Assembly: GCA_003158505.1 (NCBI GenBank)
Contig: PMJK01000025.1
Location: 4,595-41,152 of the forward strand
Direction: 5' to 3'
DNA: 36,558 bases
From: Holophagaceae bacterium
GTDB lineage: Bacteria > Acidobacteriota > Holophagae > Holophagales > Holophagaceae
The notes under the pieces are model-generated. The model was not told the origin of the DNA. It ran no database searches and saw only the letters and a list, made by a program, of their open reading frames with translations. Shown here in pieces: positions 9,398-19,851 of this stretch (its first letter is position 1; the number at the start of each line of letters is the position of its first letter). A program made the translations under genes and the position numbers.

Positions 9398-11437
9398 TCA
9401 GGCCGGTGCCTTGGTCTGTTTGCGCGCCTCGACCACCTTGTCGGCGTCGCGGCCGATGAGCTCCTGCAGATGGTGGAAGGCCCAGGTGAAGGAGCCGACA
9501 CCCATGGTGAGGCTGCGGAGCTCCACCACCACGTCGCCCATCTCGGCCTGGGGGATGTAGGCCGACACGATATCCCAGCCGGTCCAGCCGGGCCGGGCGT
9601 CGAAGCCCAGCACCTGGCCGCCCCGGCGGCCGGTGACGAGGCGCTGGGCCTTGGGGGTGAACTCGCTGGGCACGGCGATGTGCACCTCGCAGATGGGCTC
9701 CAGCAGCACCGGATGGCAGACGGCCCCGGCCTCAGTCATGCCGATGCGGGCGGCGGTCTTGAAGGCCATGTCGGAGCTGTCCACCGTGTGGTAGCTGCCA
9801 TCCACCAGGGCCACGTAGATGTCCACCACGGGGAACCCCAGGGGGCCGCGCTTCATCCAGTCCACGATGCCGTGCTCCACGGCACCGAAGAAGTTCTTGG
9901 GCACCACGCCACCCACGATCTTCTCTTCGAATTCGAAACCTTCGCCCCGCTGCCTCGGCTTGACCTCCAGCCACACATCGCCGAACTGGCCATGGCCGCC
10001 GGTCTGGTGCTTGTGGCGCCCATGGACCTTGGCGGCCTTCGTGAAGGTCTCCCGGTAGGGGACCATGGGCGGGTGCTGCAGGACGTCCAGGCCGAAGCGG
10101 CTCTTGAGGCGGTCCAGGGCGCACTTGAGGTGCACCTCGCCCTGGCCCCAGAGGATGCGCTCCTGGGTCTCGGCGTTCTGTTCCACCTTCAGGGAGGCGT
10201 CCTCCTCACACAGCCTCTGCAGCGCGAGGGACAGCTTCACGTCGTCGCCGCTCTTGGTGGTGTGCAAGCTGAGGGCCAGCATGGGCTGGAGGGGCTCGGG
10301 CCAGGCCAGTTCCAGCCTGGCGGTGGGCGTCAGGCCCTCGCTGGTGCGTACCTCGTCCATGCGGCCCAGGGCCACAACCTCGCCGGCCGTGGCCTTCTGC
10401 TGCTTGATCTGCTGGGCGCCGAACAGCTTGTTGATGCCGCTGACGCGGTTGCCTGCCAGGGAAGTGCCGTCCACTACCTCGCCGCGCCACACGCGGGAGA
10501 TGCTCAGTTTGCCCACGTGCTGGGCGTGGACGGTCTTGAACACCTGGACCAGGGTGTCCTTGCCCGCGGGAATGCCCAGGCGAGCAGCGGTAGCGTCCAC
10601 GCGGGGCGCCTCGTCGCAGAGGGCCTGGAAGAGGCGGCGCACGCCGGAGTCCTTGTCGGCGGAACCGAAGAAGACCGGCACCAGCAGGTCATCGCGCACG
10701 TCCTTGGCCAGGTCCTCGGAGACCTCCTCCAAGGGGGGGACCATGTCACTGAGCAGCTCTTCCATGAGGTGGTCATCGAAGTCCGCGAGCTTCTCCAATA
10801 GCTGTTGGCGGGCCTCCCGCTCTTCGGGCACCACCGATTCCGGCAGCTGCACCAGGTCCGCATCCTTGTCGGCCTCATATTTGTAGGCGTGCTCGCTGAT
10901 GAGGTCCACGTAGCCCGTGGTCTGGTCGCCTTCGCGGATGGGGATCTCCACGAGTACCAGGGGCCGTTCGGAGATCACCTGAAGGGCATTGAGCACATCC
11001 TTGAGCTTCCCGGCGCTGCCGGGAGCTTCCATCTTGTTGATGAACAGGACATGGGGAATCTTGTGGTCGTCGAGAAACTTGAGGGCGGGTGCAGCCATCA
11101 GGACGCGGGCCGGATCGGGGTCGCATACCACCACGGCGATGTCGGCGGCCATGACCGCGTGGACGGTCTCCTGACGGAACTCCACGGAACCCGGGCAGTC
11201 GATGAGGGTCCAGGCCTCGCCCTGGTAGGTGCAGGCCGCGAGGCTGGCCTCCACACTCATCTGGCGGGCCTTGGCCTCCATGGACGCGTCGCCGACGGTG
11301 TTCCCCTCCTTGACGGAGCCCTTGCGCGGCAGGGCGCCTGCCACGAAGAGAAGGCTCTCCATCAAGGAGGTCTTTCCGGAGAGGTAGGGACCGACGATGG
11401 CCGCTACGCGTGGAGTTGACTGGGAATTCCCGCTCAC
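9398..11437 (-). CDS. Elongation factor G-like translational GTPase (EF-G paralogue)
   Basis: G1 GPYLSGKTSL, G3 DCPGSVEF, G4 NKME, followed by EF-G domains II-V. GTG at 11437 preceded by AGGAGG. Confidence 0.88.
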   Translation of the reverse strand: MSGNSQSTPRVAAIVGPYLSGKTSLMESLLFVAGALPRKGSVKEGNTVGDASMEAKARQMSVEASLAACTYQGEAWTLIDCPGSVEFRQETVHAVMAADIAVVVCDPDPARVLMAAPALKFLDDHKIPHVLFINKMEAPGSAGKLKDVLNALQVISERPLVLVEIPIREGDQTTGYVDLISEHAYKYEADKDADLVQLPESVVPEEREARQQLLEKLADFDDHLMEELLSDMVPPLEEVSEDLAKDVRDDLLVPVFFGSADKDSGVRRLFQALCDEAPRVDATAARLGIPAGKDTLVQVFKTVHAQHVGKLSISRVWRGEVVDGTSLAGNRVSGINKLFGAQQIKQQKATAGEVVALGRMDEVRTSEGLTPTARLELAWPEPLQPMLALSLHTTKSGDDVKLSLALQRLCEEDASLKVEQNAETQERILWGQGEVHLKCALDRLKSRFGLDVLQHPPMVPYRETFTKAAKVHGRHKHQTGGHGQFGDVWLEVKPRQRGEGFEFEEKIVGGVVPKNFFGAVEHGIVDWMKRGPLGFPVVDIYVALVDGSYHTVDSSDMAFKTAARIGMTEAGAVCHPVLLEPICEVHIAVPSEFTPKAQRLVTGRRGGQVLGFDARPGWTGWDIVSAYIPQAEMGDVVVELRSLTMGVGSFTWAFHHLQELIGRDADKVVEARKQTKAPA

Positions 11438-11510
11438 AGTGCCTCCTGATTGTTTGGTTCGGATGTCGACCGTCCCAAGTGTTCCGAGCTTGTTACACCC
11501 TGGCAACACC

Positions 11511-11540
11511 GAAAAAAAGCCGCCCGGCAAAAGGCGGCTT
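11511..11540 (-). terminator. Rho-independent terminator downstream of the fadN-like gene
   Basis: On the minus strand AAGCCGCC-TTTTGCCG-GGCGGCTT followed by a T run; 23 bp after the fadN-like stop at 11563. Confidence 0.85.
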
Positions 11541-11562
11541 AAGTCACAAAATGGCGGGAGTT

Positions 11563-13926
11563 CTAGTTTCGCAAAGGCTTGCCGGATTTAAGGATCGACT
11601 CCATGCGGGCCTGGGTCTTTTCGAAGCTGCACAGGCGGGCGAAGGCCTGGCGCTCCAGTTCGAGGATCCGCTCCTCGCTCACCTCCTGCACGAGGCTCAC
11701 GTCCCCGCCGCAGAGGATGTTGGCGAGTTCGCCCATGATGATCGCGTCGTGCTCGCTGGCCAGCCCCTGGAGCTGGTAGTCGCGAACGGCCATCTTGAGG
11801 GCCTCGCTGCCGCCCCGGCCCGGCAGGCGCAGGGTGCGCTCCTTCACGGGCTGGAAGTCCGCGGCCATCTTCAGGACCTCCTGCTTGGCTTCATGCAGCA
11901 GGAAGGCCTTGTTCATGACCCGGCGGTCCGTGCGGCGCAGGTAGCCGTTCTGCTGGGCCTCGTCGAAGCTCGTGTGGACCGTGGCCGTGCCGATGCCCTG
12001 GAAGGCGGCCTTCACCTTGGGCATTGGCCCCAGCTGGCCCTGGGCGGCCATGGCGTCCTCCATGCGGAGCAGCATCTGCAGGCAGCCACCACCGGCCGGG
12101 ATGACACCCACGCCCACTTCCACCAGGCCGATGTAGAGCTCGGCGTGGCCCACGACCCGCTGACAGGCCATCGACATTTCGCAGCCGCCGCCCAGGGCCA
12201 GGTTGAAGGGCGCCGCCACTGTGGGGAACGGCGCATAGGTGAGCATACGGCCCGCATATTGCAGCCGCCGGGCCACTTCTTCGATCAGGTCGAACTGTTT
12301 GTCCTTGGCGGCGTTCAACACCATCACCAGGTTCGCCCCGGCACTGAAATGCTGGCCCTGGTTACCCAGCACCAGGCCCTTGAAACGGCCGGGAATGTGC
12401 TTCTGGACGGTGTCTTCCATCAATCCGATGATGCTGTCGTCGAGGGCATTCATCTTGCTGCGGAAGGCGAGGCAGGCTACGTCGTCGCCCAGGTCGATGA
12501 GCTGGCAGCTGCCGTTCTCGGCGACCACCTTGCCCCGGCCCTCCTCGCGCTTGAGGATGATCACCCGCTTGTCTTCGAGGATCGGATCAAAGGCCAGCGT
12601 CTTGGGATTCAGCTGGGCTACCGGAACGCCATGTTCCCAGCGGTAGAAGTGGGTGATGCCCTTGGCAAGCATCTGCTCGACGAGGGGCGCGATGGGCAGC
12701 TCCTCGAAACGCATGCGGGCCACGACCCGCTCGACGCCCAGGGTGTCCCAGAGCTCGAAGGGCCCCAGCTCGAAGGCAAAGCCGTTCCGGATGGCGCGAT
12801 CCACGTTCAGCGGACCATCTGTCACCTCGCCCAGGCGATTCACGGCGTAGGTGAGGTTGGGCGCGATGCAGCGCCAGGCCAAGCGGCCGGCCTCTGTATC
12901 GCTGGTGAGCAGGGTCCTCACCTTTTCCGCAGGATCGTCGATGCCCTTCAGCTCCTTCAGGATGGGCCAGTCCTTCTTCACCTGCGGGACGTACTCGCGG
13001 GTGGCCGGGTCGATGGCCAGGAAGGTCTTCCTGCCCTTCTCGTCCTTGGGGCCCTTCTTGAAGAAGCCCTGCTTCACCTTGTTGCCAAACAGCTTGTTAT
13101 CCAGCATCCACTGGAGGAACTCCGGGAACTTGAAGACGTCCCGCACCTCATCGTTCGGACACAGGTCGTAGACGTTCTTGGCGGTAGCCGCGAGGATGTC
13201 CACGCCCGCCAGATCTGCGGTCCGGAAGGCCGCGCTCTTGGCGCGAGCGGCCGCATCCCCCAGCACCAGGTCCAGCACCTCGAAGGGGATGTGTTCGGCC
13301 AGGGCCAAGTGCAGGGTGGCCATGATGCCGTGGATGCCGATGCGGTTGCCGATGAAGGTGGGCGAATCAAAAGCGGGCACCACTTCCTTGCCGAGACTCT
13401 CCTCCAGCCAGGTGCGGAAGACGTGGGCTTCCGCCTCGTCCACCTCGGGGCCCTTCACGAACTCCAGCAGCCGCAGGTAGCGCACGGGATTGAAGAAGTG
13501 GGTGATGACGAAGTGCTTCCGGAAGGCGTCCGTGCGGCCCTCCACCAGGAGCTTCAGGGGGATGCCCGATGTGTTCGAGCTGATCCAGGCGCCGGCCTTG
13601 AGATGAGACTCGAGCCGCCCGTACAGGTCGCGCTTGATGGCCAGGTCCTCCTTCACCACCTCCACGACCCAGTCGCAGTCCGATAGGCGGTCCAGGTGGT
13701 CCCGCAAGTTGCCGGGCCGGATTTTCTTCAGGAACGACGGGTGCATGGCCAGGGCGGGCTTGGATTTCGCGAGGGCCGCCAGGGCGCCCTCCGCCAGCTT
13801 GTCCGGCGCCGCCTCGTCGATGACGATGTCCAGCAGTTCCACCTGGCAGCCTGCGGAAGCCACATGGGCCGCGATGCCCGAGCCCATCACACCCGATCCC
13901 AGTATGCCGATCTTCTTGATGTTCAT
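11563..13926 (-). CDS. fadN: 3-hydroxyacyl-CoA dehydrogenase / enoyl-CoA hydratase fusion (FadN-like)
   Basis: IKKIGILGSGVMGSGIAAHVASAGCQVELLDI (Rossmann fold), HFFNPVRYLRLLEFV, C-terminal crotonase-like LALGGGCEMSMAC; adjacent to thiolase. Confidence 0.88.
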   Translation of the reverse strand: MNIKKIGILGSGVMGSGIAAHVASAGCQVELLDIVIDEAAPDKLAEGALAALAKSKPALAMHPSFLKKIRPGNLRDHLDRLSDCDWVVEVVKEDLAIKRDLYGRLESHLKAGAWISSNTSGIPLKLLVEGRTDAFRKHFVITHFFNPVRYLRLLEFVKGPEVDEAEAHVFRTWLEESLGKEVVPAFDSPTFIGNRIGIHGIMATLHLALAEHIPFEVLDLVLGDAAARAKSAAFRTADLAGVDILAATAKNVYDLCPNDEVRDVFKFPEFLQWMLDNKLFGNKVKQGFFKKGPKDEKGRKTFLAIDPATREYVPQVKKDWPILKELKGIDDPAEKVRTLLTSDTEAGRLAWRCIAPNLTYAVNRLGEVTDGPLNVDRAIRNGFAFELGPFELWDTLGVERVVARMRFEELPIAPLVEQMLAKGITHFYRWEHGVPVAQLNPKTLAFDPILEDKRVIILKREEGRGKVVAENGSCQLIDLGDDVACLAFRSKMNALDDSIIGLMEDTVQKHIPGRFKGLVLGNQGQHFSAGANLVMVLNAAKDKQFDLIEEVARRLQYAGRMLTYAPFPTVAAPFNLALGGGCEMSMACQRVVGHAELYIGLVEVGVGVIPAGGGCLQMLLRMEDAMAAQGQLGPMPKVKAAFQGIGTATVHTSFDEAQQNGYLRRTDRRVMNKAFLLHEAKQEVLKMAADFQPVKERTLRLPGRGGSEALKMAVRDYQLQGLASEHDAIIMGELANILCGGDVSLVQEVSEERILELERQAFARLCSFEKTQARMESILKSGKPLRN

Positions 13927-13959
13927 CTCCAACCTCCAAGTCGATGTCGTGTGGTTGGA

Positions 13960-15108
13960 TCAGAGTTTCTCGATGATGGACGCGATGCCCTGGCCGCCGC
14001 CGATGCACATGGTGGCGATGCCGTACTTGCCGCCATCGGTCTCAAGGCGGTTCAACAGGGTCGTGAGAATGCGGGCGCCACTGGCGCCGAGGGGATGGCC
14101 GATGGCGATGGCTCCGCCCCAGGCGTTCACCTTGGCGGGGTCATAGCCGCCTTCGCGGATCACGGCCAGGCTCTGGGCGGCGAAAGCTTCATTCAGTTCC
14201 ATGGCGTCGATCTGGTCGAGCTTGAGGCCGAAGCGGTCCAGCACCTTCTTCACCGCAGGCACGGGGCCGATGCCCATGCGCTCCGGCTCCACACCGGCCA
14301 CGGCGCCGCCGATGATGCGGGCCCGGGTCTTCAGGCCCAGGGACTTCGCCAGTCCCTCTTCCATCACCAGCATGAAAGCGGCGCCATCCGTGATGGGGGA
14401 ACTGTTGCCGGCGGTGACGGTGCCGTCCGCCAGGAAGGCGGGCTTCAACTCGCTCAGTTTCTCGAGGGTGGTATCGGCGCGGACGCACTCGTCCTGCTGC
14501 AGGGTGACGGGCTTGCCATCGAGGCCCCTGGTCTCGAAGCGCACGATCTCCTTTTCGAACTTTCCGGCCTTCCAGGCAGCCGCAGCTTTCTGGTGGCTTC
14601 CGAAGGCGAACTCGTCCTGCTCTCGGCGGGTGATCTTATATTCCTTGGCCAGGTTCTCGGCGGTGATGCCCATGGAGCAGTAAGCATTCGGGAAGTTCTG
14701 GCTGATGTAGGGATCCACGCTGGGGTTGAAGCCCATCATGGGCACCTTGGACATACTCTCCACGCCGCCCGCGAGGAAGAGGTCGCCCTGGTTCGTCATG
14801 ATGGCCCGGGCGGCCATGAGCATGGCCTCCTGGCTGCTGCCGCAGAAGCGATTGATGGTGGCGGCGCCGGCGGTGAGGGGCAGCCCCGCCCGGATGCTGA
14901 TGAGGCGGGCCATGTTCATGCCCTGTTCGCCTTCGGGCATGGCGCAGCCCACCAGCACATCCTCCAGGCCCGACCAGTCCTTCAGCAGGGGCTTGAGGGC
15001 CTCGATCACCACCGAGCCCAGTTGCTCGGGGCGGGTGGCGGCATAGCTGCCCTTGACGCCCCGGCCGACGGGGGTGCGTTTGGCTTCGACGATCACTGCG
15101 GTTCGCAT
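13960..15108 (-). CDS. fadA: Acetyl-CoA C-acyltransferase (thiolase)
   Basis: MRTAVIVEAKRTPVGRGVKGSY; RFCGSSQEAMLMA (Cys), GGAIAIGHPLGASGAR, CIGGGQG. ATG at 15108 preceded by GGAGG. Confidence 0.92.
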   Translation of the reverse strand: MRTAVIVEAKRTPVGRGVKGSYAATRPEQLGSVVIEALKPLLKDWSGLEDVLVGCAMPEGEQGMNMARLISIRAGLPLTAGAATINRFCGSSQEAMLMAARAIMTNQGDLFLAGGVESMSKVPMMGFNPSVDPYISQNFPNAYCSMGITAENLAKEYKITRREQDEFAFGSHQKAAAAWKAGKFEKEIVRFETRGLDGKPVTLQQDECVRADTTLEKLSELKPAFLADGTVTAGNSSPITDGAAFMLVMEEGLAKSLGLKTRARIIGGAVAGVEPERMGIGPVPAVKKVLDRFGLKLDQIDAMELNEAFAAQSLAVIREGGYDPAKVNAWGGAIAIGHPLGASGARILTTLLNRLETDGGKYGIATMCIGGGQGIASIIEKL

Positions 15109-15196
15109 GGGGCCTCCAATGGGATGCAACTTTGGCTCTAGGATTCCACGGAGCCTAGCACCCGCGGCCATGCGCGTGAGCACTTACCCTAGGTCA

Positions 15197-16210
15197 ATGG
15201 ATTCGCCCCAACCGGACCTGTCTTCAGTCAAGATGGAAGCACTCCCCGGACCCGCCATGGCCTCCACTTCCGCCCACTCCCTGGAACCGCTGCTCGCCGA
15301 ATGCCGGAAGGTGATCGTGGGCCAGACCCTGTTGCTGAACCGCCTGCTGGTGGCCCTCCTATGTCGCGGCCACGTCCTGCTGGAAGGCCTCCCGGGCCTG
15401 GCGAAGACGCGCACCATCAAGACGCTGGCAGCAGCCAGCCACACCAGTTTCCGCCGCATCCAGTTCACGCCGGATCTGCTTCCCAGCGACGTGGTGGGCA
15501 CGCTCATCTTCGATCCCAAGCAGCTCACCTTCACGCCCAAGCGCGGACCCATCTTCGCGAACCTGCTGCTGGCCGACGAGATCAACCGTGCACCCTCCAA
15601 GGTCCAGGCCGCCCTGTTGGAGGCCATGGAGGAACGCCAGGTCACCCTGGGCGAGGACAGCTTCCCCCTGCCCGATCCATTCCTCGTGCTGGCCACCCAG
15701 AACCCCCTGGAACAGGAGGGTACCTTCCCCCTGCCCGAGGCGCAGATGGACCGGTTCCTCTTCAAACTCCGCGTGGACTACCCCAAGCAGGAGGAAGAGG
15801 TTGAAGTGCTGCGCCGTGCCCACCTGAATGGCGATCAGGTGCACCCGGTCGTGGACGGTCCCAGCCTGCTGGCGGCGGGCCGGGAGGCCGCAGCGGTACG
15901 CCTGGATGACGCCATCCGGACCTACATCGTGCAGCTCGTGCAGGCCACCCGGCCCGGTCATGGCCGGTCCTGGAAGGGCAAGGAACTGCTCCGCTGCGGC
16001 GCCAGCCCCCGGGCTTCCCTGGCGCTCCAGTCCTCATCGCGCGCCCTGGCCTACCTCCAGGGTCGCGACCATGTGCTGCCCCAGGATGTGGTGGACCTGG
16101 CGCCGGACGTGCTGCGCCACCGCCTGCTGCTCACCTTCGAAAGCGAGGCCGACGGCGCCACCACGGACCAGGCCATCACTCAGCTGCTCCAGGCCATGCC
16201 CCGGCCTTGA
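15197..16210 (+). CDS. MoxR-family AAA+ ATPase
   Basis: CRKVIVGQTLLLNRLLVALLCRGHVLLEGLPGLAKTRTIKTLA, ADEINRAPSKVQAALLEAMEERQVT, ATQNPLEQEGTFPLPEAQMDRF. Confidence 0.92.
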   Translation: MDSPQPDLSSVKMEALPGPAMASTSAHSLEPLLAECRKVIVGQTLLLNRLLVALLCRGHVLLEGLPGLAKTRTIKTLAAASHTSFRRIQFTPDLLPSDVVGTLIFDPKQLTFTPKRGPIFANLLLADEINRAPSKVQAALLEAMEERQVTLGEDSFPLPDPFLVLATQNPLEQEGTFPLPEAQMDRFLFKLRVDYPKQEEEVEVLRRAHLNGDQVHPVVDGPSLLAAGREAAAVRLDDAIRTYIVQLVQATRPGHGRSWKGKELLRCGASPRASLALQSSSRALAYLQGRDHVLPQDVVDLAPDVLRHRLLLTFESEADGATTDQAITQLLQAMPRP

Positions 16211-16269
16211 CTTCAGGCGGATGACTCTCCAACCTGTTCGCAAGATTGCCGAATTCCCGGAGGTACTCT

Positions 16270-16665
16270 GTGCCGCGACCTAAGCTGCTTAAGATCCGCC
16301 TTATCTACAGCGTGGAGGGAAGCCAGGTCCCCCTGGAACTGGACATCGAACCCGCCAAGGTCACCTCCCTCTTCTTCAACGAACATGCCGCCGTGGAGAT
16401 CCTCGGGGGCTTCTACGAGGGTGCCGCCCGCACCATCACCCGGGATCAAGCCATCGCCCGATTCGGCGCCCGTGCGGAGGCATGGTTTCCCGAAGGCAAG
16501 GATTCCCTTCCCCTCGACAAGGCCTTTTTGAAGTTGGCCTGGGGTGCCGACACCAGGAAGTCCACCAGTGATACCGCCGGCCAGGTGTACCCCCGGGCCA
16601 ATGTGCATGCCCTGCCCGTCGTGCTCATGAAGGATCCTGAGTGCATGCCGAGTGGCGGGCCATGA
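16270..16665 (+). CDS. Hypothetical protein
   Basis: GTG at 16270 preceded by GGAGG; VPRPKLLKIRLIYSVEGSQVPLELDIEPAKVTSLFFNEHAAVEILGGFYEGAAR...; no family recognised. Confidence 0.55.
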   Translation: MPRPKLLKIRLIYSVEGSQVPLELDIEPAKVTSLFFNEHAAVEILGGFYEGAARTITRDQAIARFGARAEAWFPEGKDSLPLDKAFLKLAWGADTRKSTSDTAGQVYPRANVHALPVVLMKDPECMPSGGP

Positions 16666-16668
16666 AAG

Positions 16669-19600
16669 TCATCCCCCCGGTCCCACCGTCTTGAACATGC
16701 GGCGGATCTCAGGGTTATGTGGATCCAGCGCAAAGGCCCGCCGGATGCGGGCCTTTGCATCCCTGTTCTCGCCCCGCGCTTCCGCGAGCTGCGCTCCCCT
16801 CAGCCACAGGGTGGCGACCTGGGGGAAGCGCTTCACGCCAACCTGGAACTGGATTTCGCCCTCTTCCAGGGCCCGAGCCCCCCGGACCGTTCCAAACCCT
16901 GTGGCCCTTCCCTTCCAAAGGGCGACTTCCACCAGGTTGGAAGCCAGAATCGAATGGAAGGGCGCCAGTAGCCTGGCCTGACGATAAGACTGGTCAGCCT
17001 GTTCCAGATCGGCCTGAGCGCCCGCCTCGTGATGGACCGTCTCCCACTGCCCACGCATCAGCGCGGCGTTGGCGATGCCGTACTGGGAGCGGAAGCTCGG
17101 CCTCTGCATGAGCGCCATTTTGAAACTCTGCATGGATTGTTCGAGGGAGGGCCGCGGATCCAACCCATGCGTGCGCTCGTACTCCGCCCGCTCCCCCCAG
17201 AGGTAACCCAAAAATTCCCGCAGGGACTTGGCCTCAGGTTCGCGGTCCAGCCCCCGAAGGATCACTTGGAGGGCGGATTCAAAGACGTCCCAGGGGGGTT
17301 GCCCCCGCAGGGCGCCTTCCGACATGCGCCATATCGACACCCCTGCCAATTCCTGCGCCAGACCCAAGTGGCCCGGCTGCAATTCGAGGGCCTGTCGGCC
17401 ATGGGCCAAGGCCTGATCCAGCCATGGAATGGGATCCCCCAGCTCCGGAGATTTGGCCGCGAAACTCTCCGCCTGCATCGCGCCTTCGAGCGCTTCAAAC
17501 GGTGGATGGGCTGACCCCACCAAGGGGGCCAAAAGCGCCAGGGCCTGCCGCAAGGCGTCCGCTCCCGAGCGGCCAGCCACATGCTCATTGATGGCTTTGG
17601 CCGTGAGCAGGGAGGCCTCCAGCACCGGCGCTTGCCGACCATCGGGTTCGAGGGTCCGGAGTTTTGACACGACGTCTTCTACCGAGGCGCGCAAGATCTT
17701 GCCCTGAGTCGGACCTGTTTCGAACGAGCCATAGAGCATCACCCCGATCCGGCCCGCCAGCTCCAGGGCCTGCACGTCGCACGGCGCGGCGTTCTGCGCG
17801 GAGCGGGCGCTCTGATGGGCCTTCGCCAGCATCGCGGCACGCTCCGGTCCGCTCTTCAGCATGCCCCAGGACATCAGCACCTGGGCCTCCAGCAGCTCAG
17901 CCTCATAGAACCAGGGCGCTTCGACCTGGGCCTCCTTCGCCCGGGCGATGGCCTCCTCCCAGCGCCCGGAGGCCCATGCCGCCTGCCCTTCCAGGTATGC
18001 GAGCGGGATCAGCGAGGCGGTGGCCCCGGATTTCAGCAACGGCTCGATGCGGGATGCGGCGCGCTCCTGGAGCCGGCTGACGGCCTCCTTCCGCGCGTCC
18101 TCTTGATCGATCCGCCAGGCCTCATCCATGGCGTGCTGATGGAGTTCCAGCATGGCCCGGCCCAGGGCGGACCGCAGTTCCGGCGTATCAAACCCCAGTG
18201 CCCTCGCCCGCTCCAGATGCGCCTGCGCCAGCTCCGGCTGGCCCAGGGCCAGCCTCGCGCGGCCGATCGCGTACTGCCCCGGTGCCTCCGCGATCGAGCT
18301 CTCGGCTTGCACTTCTTCCGCCAGGCGGGCCACCCGCCCCTCCAAGTCCCGGAGTTCCGGTCCCAGGTCGTGGGGCGGGGAAAGTTTGAGGTACCGGGCC
18401 AGGGCCTCGATCCGCTCGGCCGCCTGGGCGAAGCGCTGGGCATGGGCGGCCTGGGCCTGGGCCCGCAGCCTTTCCCTCACGGCCAAACCGCCGAAGAGGG
18501 CGATGGAGAGGAGCACCGCGGTCGAGGCTGCCACGAGGGCCTTCCGCCTACGGGCCCAGTGGAACAGACGCTCCGTGGCTGTGGCCGGGCGGGCCTGGAT
18601 GGGCTCGCCATCGAGAATGCGCTGGAGGTCCTCTCCCAGGGCCCGGGCAGTCTCGTAGCGGCGCCGCGGGTCCTTCTGGAGGCAGGTGAGCACGACCGTT
18701 TCGAGATCCACCGGGATGGTGGGCACAAGGCGGCGCAGCGGGACCGGATCGTCCTTCACGATGCGCGACATGCACTCCAGGCCCTCGCCGGCGAAGGGAG
18801 GATCCCCTGTCAGAAGCGTGTGAAGCGTGGCTCCCAGCGAGTAGACATCTGAGCGCCGGTCCAGCAGGGCCGCGTTCCCGCGGACCTGCTCCGGAGACAT
18901 GTAGCTCACCGTCCCCATCACGCGACCCGTCTCGGTGAGCCCTCGGCCCTCGCCACCGCGGGCCAGCCCGAAATCGAGCACACAGGCGCGGGTGGACCCG
19001 TCCTCGGAGCGGTCGATCATCAGATTGGCCGGCTTCAGGTCCCGGTGGACCAGGCCCACCCGGTGGGCTGCGTGGACGCCTTCACAGACCTCGGCCATGC
19101 GACGGAGCAGGGCCTCCAGTGGCAGGTCCGGCGCAGCCTCCTGCAGGGTCTCCCCGCGGAGGAACTGCATGGCGATGTAGGGCTGGCCGCGCCACTCGCC
19201 GACCTCGTAGACCCGGCACACATTCGGGTGGTCCACCCGGGCCTGGAGCTGCGCCTCCTGGATGAACCGCTGGAGGAGGTCGGGGTGGTCGCGCCGGAGG
19301 AGCTTCAGGGCCACCACCCGGTGGAGGCGCGGATCCATGGCCTTGAAAATGCGCCCCATGCCCCCTTCGCCAAGCAGTTCGAGGGCTTCAAAACGGCCCC
19401 ACTGGTCAAGCGTCTGGGCCTGGAAGACACTCCCCTGCCGGAGCCCCTTCGCGGGGGAGGCACTGCCAGGGGAGGAATCCAGCCCGGCATCTGTCGGCGT
19501 TTCGGCACCCCCGGCAGGCAGGTCCGCCGTGATCTCCATGGACCAGTGGTTCGCCTCATCGGCCTCCATCTCGGCCAGGTCCAGGACCAGCCTCCGAAGG

Positions 19601-19722
19601 ACGGCTTCAGACATCTGCCCGGAGGCCACCAGGTCCCCAAGATCCGCATTGCGGGCGATTCCGGGTTCGAGCAGCCCCCGGGCCACAGCCAAGGCCAGCA
19701 CCCGCTCGTCAGCAGTCGCCAT
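16669..19722 (-). CDS. Serine/threonine protein kinase with transmembrane helix and TPR-like C-terminal region
   Basis: LLGEGGMGRIFKAMDPRLHRVVALKLL, GLVHRDLKPANLMID, DFGLARGG, YMSPEQVRG; TM segment ALVAASTAVLLSIALFGGLAV; helical repeats. The 1699-aa ORF start at 21768 is antisense to the permease; ATG at 19722 (MATADERVLALAVARG) fits. Confidence 0.88.
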   Translation of the reverse strand: MATADERVLALAVARGLLEPGIARNADLGDLVASGQMSEAVLRRLVLDLAEMEADEANHWSMEITADLPAGGAETPTDAGLDSSPGSASPAKGLRQGSVFQAQTLDQWGRFEALELLGEGGMGRIFKAMDPRLHRVVALKLLRRDHPDLLQRFIQEAQLQARVDHPNVCRVYEVGEWRGQPYIAMQFLRGETLQEAAPDLPLEALLRRMAEVCEGVHAAHRVGLVHRDLKPANLMIDRSEDGSTRACVLDFGLARGGEGRGLTETGRVMGTVSYMSPEQVRGNAALLDRRSDVYSLGATLHTLLTGDPPFAGEGLECMSRIVKDDPVPLRRLVPTIPVDLETVVLTCLQKDPRRRYETARALGEDLQRILDGEPIQARPATATERLFHWARRRKALVAASTAVLLSIALFGGLAVRERLRAQAQAAHAQRFAQAAERIEALARYLKLSPPHDLGPELRDLEGRVARLAEEVQAESSIAEAPGQYAIGRARLALGQPELAQAHLERARALGFDTPELRSALGRAMLELHQHAMDEAWRIDQEDARKEAVSRLQERAASRIEPLLKSGATASLIPLAYLEGQAAWASGRWEEAIARAKEAQVEAPWFYEAELLEAQVLMSWGMLKSGPERAAMLAKAHQSARSAQNAAPCDVQALELAGRIGVMLYGSFETGPTQGKILRASVEDVVSKLRTLEPDGRQAPVLEASLLTAKAINEHVAGRSGADALRQALALLAPLVGSAHPPFEALEGAMQAESFAAKSPELGDPIPWLDQALAHGRQALELQPGHLGLAQELAGVSIWRMSEGALRGQPPWDVFESALQVILRGLDREPEAKSLREFLGYLWGERAEYERTHGLDPRPSLEQSMQSFKMALMQRPSFRSQYGIANAALMRGQWETVHHEAGAQADLEQADQSYRQARLLAPFHSILASNLVEVALWKGRATGFGTVRGARALEEGEIQFQVGVKRFPQVATLWLRGAQLAEARGENRDAKARIRRAFALDPHNPEIRRMFKTVGPGG

Positions 19723-19851
19723 GCCAGCCCATCTCCACGGAGGTGACTCCTGTGTGAATTCACCATGGTGACGCCATCGGACCCTCCGGTGAAGGTAACC
19801 TTGGTTGACCGGGGCCAGACCGTCGATCAGACTGATCTTGGCCCTGGCGCT

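Noticed and set aside
9470-10801. 443-aa plus-strand ORF
   Set aside because: Antisense to the EF-G-like gene; Leu/Gly/His-rich shadow translation.
11410-13686. 758-aa plus-strand ORF
   Set aside because: Shadow ORF antisense to the fadN-like gene, typical of high-GC DNA; no recognisable domain.
13696-15141. 481-aa plus-strand ORF
   Set aside because: Antisense to fadN/fadA; composition biased, no domain.
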